DNA of 64,000 bases from DATAZK01 sp963731205. Lineage in GTDB: Bacteria; Actinomycetota; Actinomycetes; Frankiales; Frankiaceae. Below are positions 62,194 to 64,000 of the stretch, piece by piece. How positions within the stretch are numbered: position 1 is the stretch's first letter; each line of letters starts with the position of its first letter. The stretch covers positions 1,798,001 through 1,862,000 of the forward strand of contig CAVSUJ010000002.1 of NCBI GenBank assembly GCA_963731205.1. The letters are read 5' to 3'. The notes under the pieces are model-generated. The model was not told where the DNA came from, searched no databases, and worked only from the letters and a program-made list of their open reading frames with translations. A program made the position numbers and the translations under genes.

Positions 62194-62272
62194 TCACGTG
62201 CGGAAGTGGGTGCCAAAGTCGATGCGATCAGCCACTTCCTCGAGTTTGGTGTTGACCCGACCGCTGAGAGCT
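62194..62272 (-). pseudogene. possible coding remnant between pmm and upp
   Basis: On the minus strand a 24-codon stretch reads LSGRVNTKLEEV then ADRIDFGTHFRT and a TGA (62196-62194), with strong coding-type third-position GC but no start codon; upstream in this frame the reading is nonsense within pmm. Could be the decayed end of a lost gene or chance. Confidence 0.25.
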
Positions 62273-63886
62273 TCAGCCCAGCAGAGGCAGCAGGTCCTCG
62301 GTGAGGCGGGCGAGCTCGGCGGCGGCGTCGCGGCGGGCGCCCGCGACGTCGCGGGCCACGATCTCGGCCGGCGTCACGACTTCGAGGTAGGCCTTGAGCT
62401 TCGGCTCGGTGCCACTGGGCCGCACGACGACCCGGCCGCCCGCCAGCTGCAGCCGCACCCCTTCGGTCGGCGGCAGCCCGTCGCGTGGATGGCCGAGGTC
62501 ATGCGCGCGCAGGACGCGCCGGCCGCCGAGTTCCGCTGGCGTGGAGGCGAGCAGCCCCTCGATCGCGCGGGCGCCCGCACGGGGATCGATATGTCGCACG
62601 GAGAGTTGGGAGGTCGCAAAAAGCCCTATTTCGCAGGCGATCTCATCGAGTCGGTCGCGCAGGCTGCGTCCGGAGCGCTTGAGTGTAGCGGCGAGTTCGG
62701 CGGCGGCCAGGGCGGCGCTGATGCCGTCCTTGTCGCGTACGAAATCCAGACCCACCGCGTAGCCGAGCGCCTCTTCGTAGGCGAAGACCAGCTCCGGGCC
62801 GCCGGCGCGAGCCAGCCACTTGAAGCCGGTCAGCGTCGTCGCCGCATCAGCGTCGCGGGCGGCCGCGAGCGCCCCGAGTGCCGACGAGGAAACGATGGTC
62901 GTCGCGACGAGCGGCCGGCCCTGACGCGGGCGGCGGGTGAGGATGTGGTCGGCGAGGAGCAGGCCGAGCTCGTCGCCGGTCAGCAACCGGCCATCGGCGG
63001 CGACGGCGCAGCGGTCGGCGTCGGGGTCGTTGGCGATCGCGATGTCGGCGCCCGTACGGGCGGCGAGTTCGAGCAGCAGGTCGGTGGCGCCGGGTTCCTC
63101 AGGGTTCGGGAAGGCGACGGTCGGGAAATCGGGGTCGGGGTCGGCCTGGGCCTCGACGACCTCCGGGGGCGAAAACCCCGCTTGCGCAAACGCGTCTCGC
63201 ATGACGGCGCCGCCGACTCCGTGCAATGGCGTGTACGCGATACGCAGGTCGCGATCATCGACGAGGGACAGGCTGGTGACGGCGTCCAGATAGTCGCGCC
63301 GGATCGCTGCGCCCAGGGTGGTGAACCCATCGGAAAGCGGCAGCTGCGACGCGGGTGGCGCGTCAGCGATAGCGGTTTCGATGAGCGCGTCCTGCGGGGG
63401 GATGAGCTGCGCGCCGCCGAGGTAGACCTTGTAGCCGTTGTCTGCCGCGGGGTTGTGGCTTGCCGTCACCATGACGCCTGCGTCGGCGCCGCGGGCGAGC
63501 ACGGCGTAGGCGAGCACCGGGGTCGGCAGTGCCTCTGCGAGCAGCTCGACGCGTAGCCCCGCGGCGGCCATCACGCGGGCGCTGTCGGTCGCGAAAACCT
63601 TGCTGTGATGGCGAGCGTCGTAACCGATGACGACGTGGGCATCGGGGCCGAGGAATGCGGCCAATCCCGCGGCGGCCCGGCGCACCACGGCGACATTCAT
63701 CCCGTTGGGTCCGGCCCGCATCGGCCCGCGCAGCCCGGCGGTGCCGAACGTCAGCGGCCGCGCGAAGCGCTCGGCGAGCGCCGCCTCGTCACCGGCGTCC
63801 AACAACGCTTGCAGTTCCGCACGATCGGACGGGTCCGGGTCACCCGCGATCCACTCGCGTACCCGATCGGGAAGCGGCCCGTTCAC
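62273..63886 (-). CDS. phospho-sugar mutase (PmmB-type phosphomannomutase/phosphopentomutase-like)
   Basis: 537 aa alpha-D-phosphohexomutase. Active Ser in VMVTASHNPAADNGYK, metal loop IANDPDADRCAVA, VIGYDARHHS and phosphate-binding VVRPSGTEPKLKAYLE. Located between PNP and upp, which suggests it handles (deoxy)ribose-1-phosphate released by PNP; annotated as PmmB in mycobacteria. GTG 63886, 14 bp after PNP. Confidence 0.92.
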   Translation of the reverse strand: MNGPLPDRVREWIAGDPDPSDRAELQALLDAGDEAALAERFARPLTFGTAGLRGPMRAGPNGMNVAVVRRAAAGLAAFLGPDAHVVIGYDARHHSKVFATDSARVMAAAGLRVELLAEALPTPVLAYAVLARGADAGVMVTASHNPAADNGYKVYLGGAQLIPPQDALIETAIADAPPASQLPLSDGFTTLGAAIRRDYLDAVTSLSLVDDRDLRIAYTPLHGVGGAVMRDAFAQAGFSPPEVVEAQADPDPDFPTVAFPNPEEPGATDLLLELAARTGADIAIANDPDADRCAVAADGRLLTGDELGLLLADHILTRRPRQGRPLVATTIVSSSALGALAAARDADAATTLTGFKWLARAGGPELVFAYEEALGYAVGLDFVRDKDGISAALAAAELAATLKRSGRSLRDRLDEIACEIGLFATSQLSVRHIDPRAGARAIEGLLASTPAELGGRRVLRAHDLGHPRDGLPPTEGVRLQLAGGRVVVRPSGTEPKLKAYLEVVTPAEIVARDVAGARRDAAAELARLTEDLLPLLG

Positions 63887-63899
63887 GCTCGAGCCTTGG

Positions 63900-64000
63900 T
63901 CATAGGCGGCGGACGACTTCGGCGAGCAGGGCACCCATGCGCGGGGCGGAGGCGCGGCCGACGGCGAGCACGTCCTCATGCTCGAGCGCATCTCCCGAGA
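63900..64000 (-). CDS. purine nucleoside phosphorylase, C-terminal end (partial)
   Basis: Last 32 codons before TGA at 63902-63900; the rest lies beyond the window. The tail LEHEDVLAVGRASAPRMGAL and LLAEVVRRL matches the C-terminal helix of trimeric PNPs (punA/deoD of mycobacteria). The gene order PNP-pmm, upp, add supports this. Confidence 0.7.
   Translation of the reverse strand, partial: SGDALEHEDVLAVGRASAPRMGALLAEVVRRL

Overview
The window is 64 kb of high-GC chromosomal DNA from an actinobacterium (class Actinomycetes). The evidence is direct: a complete ergothioneine cluster egtA-B-C-D apart from egtE, a BldM-type response regulator beside a DUF5319 gene and guaB3, a His-tailed GroEL1, PerM (DUF6350), DUF3017, a TIGR03086 mycothiol-type protein, and many genes that start on ATG/GTG 6-9 nt after a TANNNT -10 box (leaderless mRNAs). 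Gene order resembles Streptomyces (groES-groEL1-bldM-guaB3) and Mycobacterium (pcrA-M23-sucCD-perM-purNH; sdhCDAB-add-upp-pmm-punA), so this is core chromosome. I see no insertion sequence, prophage, CRISPR array, tRNA or rRNA gene.

Layout. 1-6.3 kb: nnr (partial), alr, an alpha/beta hydrolase, a family-4 UDG, and the tsaE-tsaB-rimI-tsaD module for tRNA t6A and ribosomal protein acetylation, tightly overlapped. 6.3-8.6 kb: CIRCE-controlled groES and groEL1, ending in a strong hairpin. 8.6-12.1 kb: a degenerate histidine kinase coupled to a BldM-like regulator, DUF5319 and guaB3. 12.2-18.5 kb: a VOC protein, a coupled EspC-like/unknown pair with type VII secretion features, an LLM F420 oxidoreductase, an enoyl-CoA hydratase, guaA and a zinc-ribbon peptide. 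18.5-22.1 kb: an amidohydrolase divergent from a PhyH dioxygenase, a truncated haemoglobin and an alpha/beta hydrolase. 22.1-26.6 kb: egtABCD on the minus strand. 26.6-34.4 kb: a class A PBP, a PIG-L deacetylase, pcrA, an M23 peptidase and an AccD-like carboxyltransferase. 34.5-46.1 kb: a B12-binding protein, sucCD, two paralogous small membrane proteins, perM, purN, purH, an acyltransferase-3/SGNH protein, DUF3017 and mdh. 46.1-52.4 kb: a CNNM/CorC transporter preceded by a 13-codon leader ORF, an ECF-type sigma factor, a geranylgeranyl-reductase-family flavoprotein, trpS with a 2H phosphoesterase, an Asp/Glu racemase and a small membrane protein. 52.4-58.4 kb: TIGR03086, a polytopic Ser/Thr kinase and sdhCDAB. 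58.4-64 kb: a PAS-PAS-GGDEF cyclase and a nucleoside-salvage group (add, tag, upp, pmm, punA partial).

How the genes work together. Energy and TCA genes (sucCD, mdh, sdhCDAB) alternate with purine synthesis and salvage (purN, purH, guaA, guaB3, add, PNP, upp), thiol redox (egt cluster, TIGR03086) and cell-envelope functions (alr, PBP, M23, PerM, Asp/Glu racemase, acyltransferase).

Most unusual points: a BldM-type regulator translationally coupled to a kinase that keeps its phospho-acceptor His but has lost the ATP-binding N and G1 motifs; an SdhA with Ala where the FAD-linking His should be; a leaderless 13-codon ORF whose stop overlaps the start of a CNNM/CorC Mg2+-transporter-type gene; and an orphan type VII-like secreted pair of unknown function. 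All boundaries and functions come from reading the sequence by eye; no database search was run.
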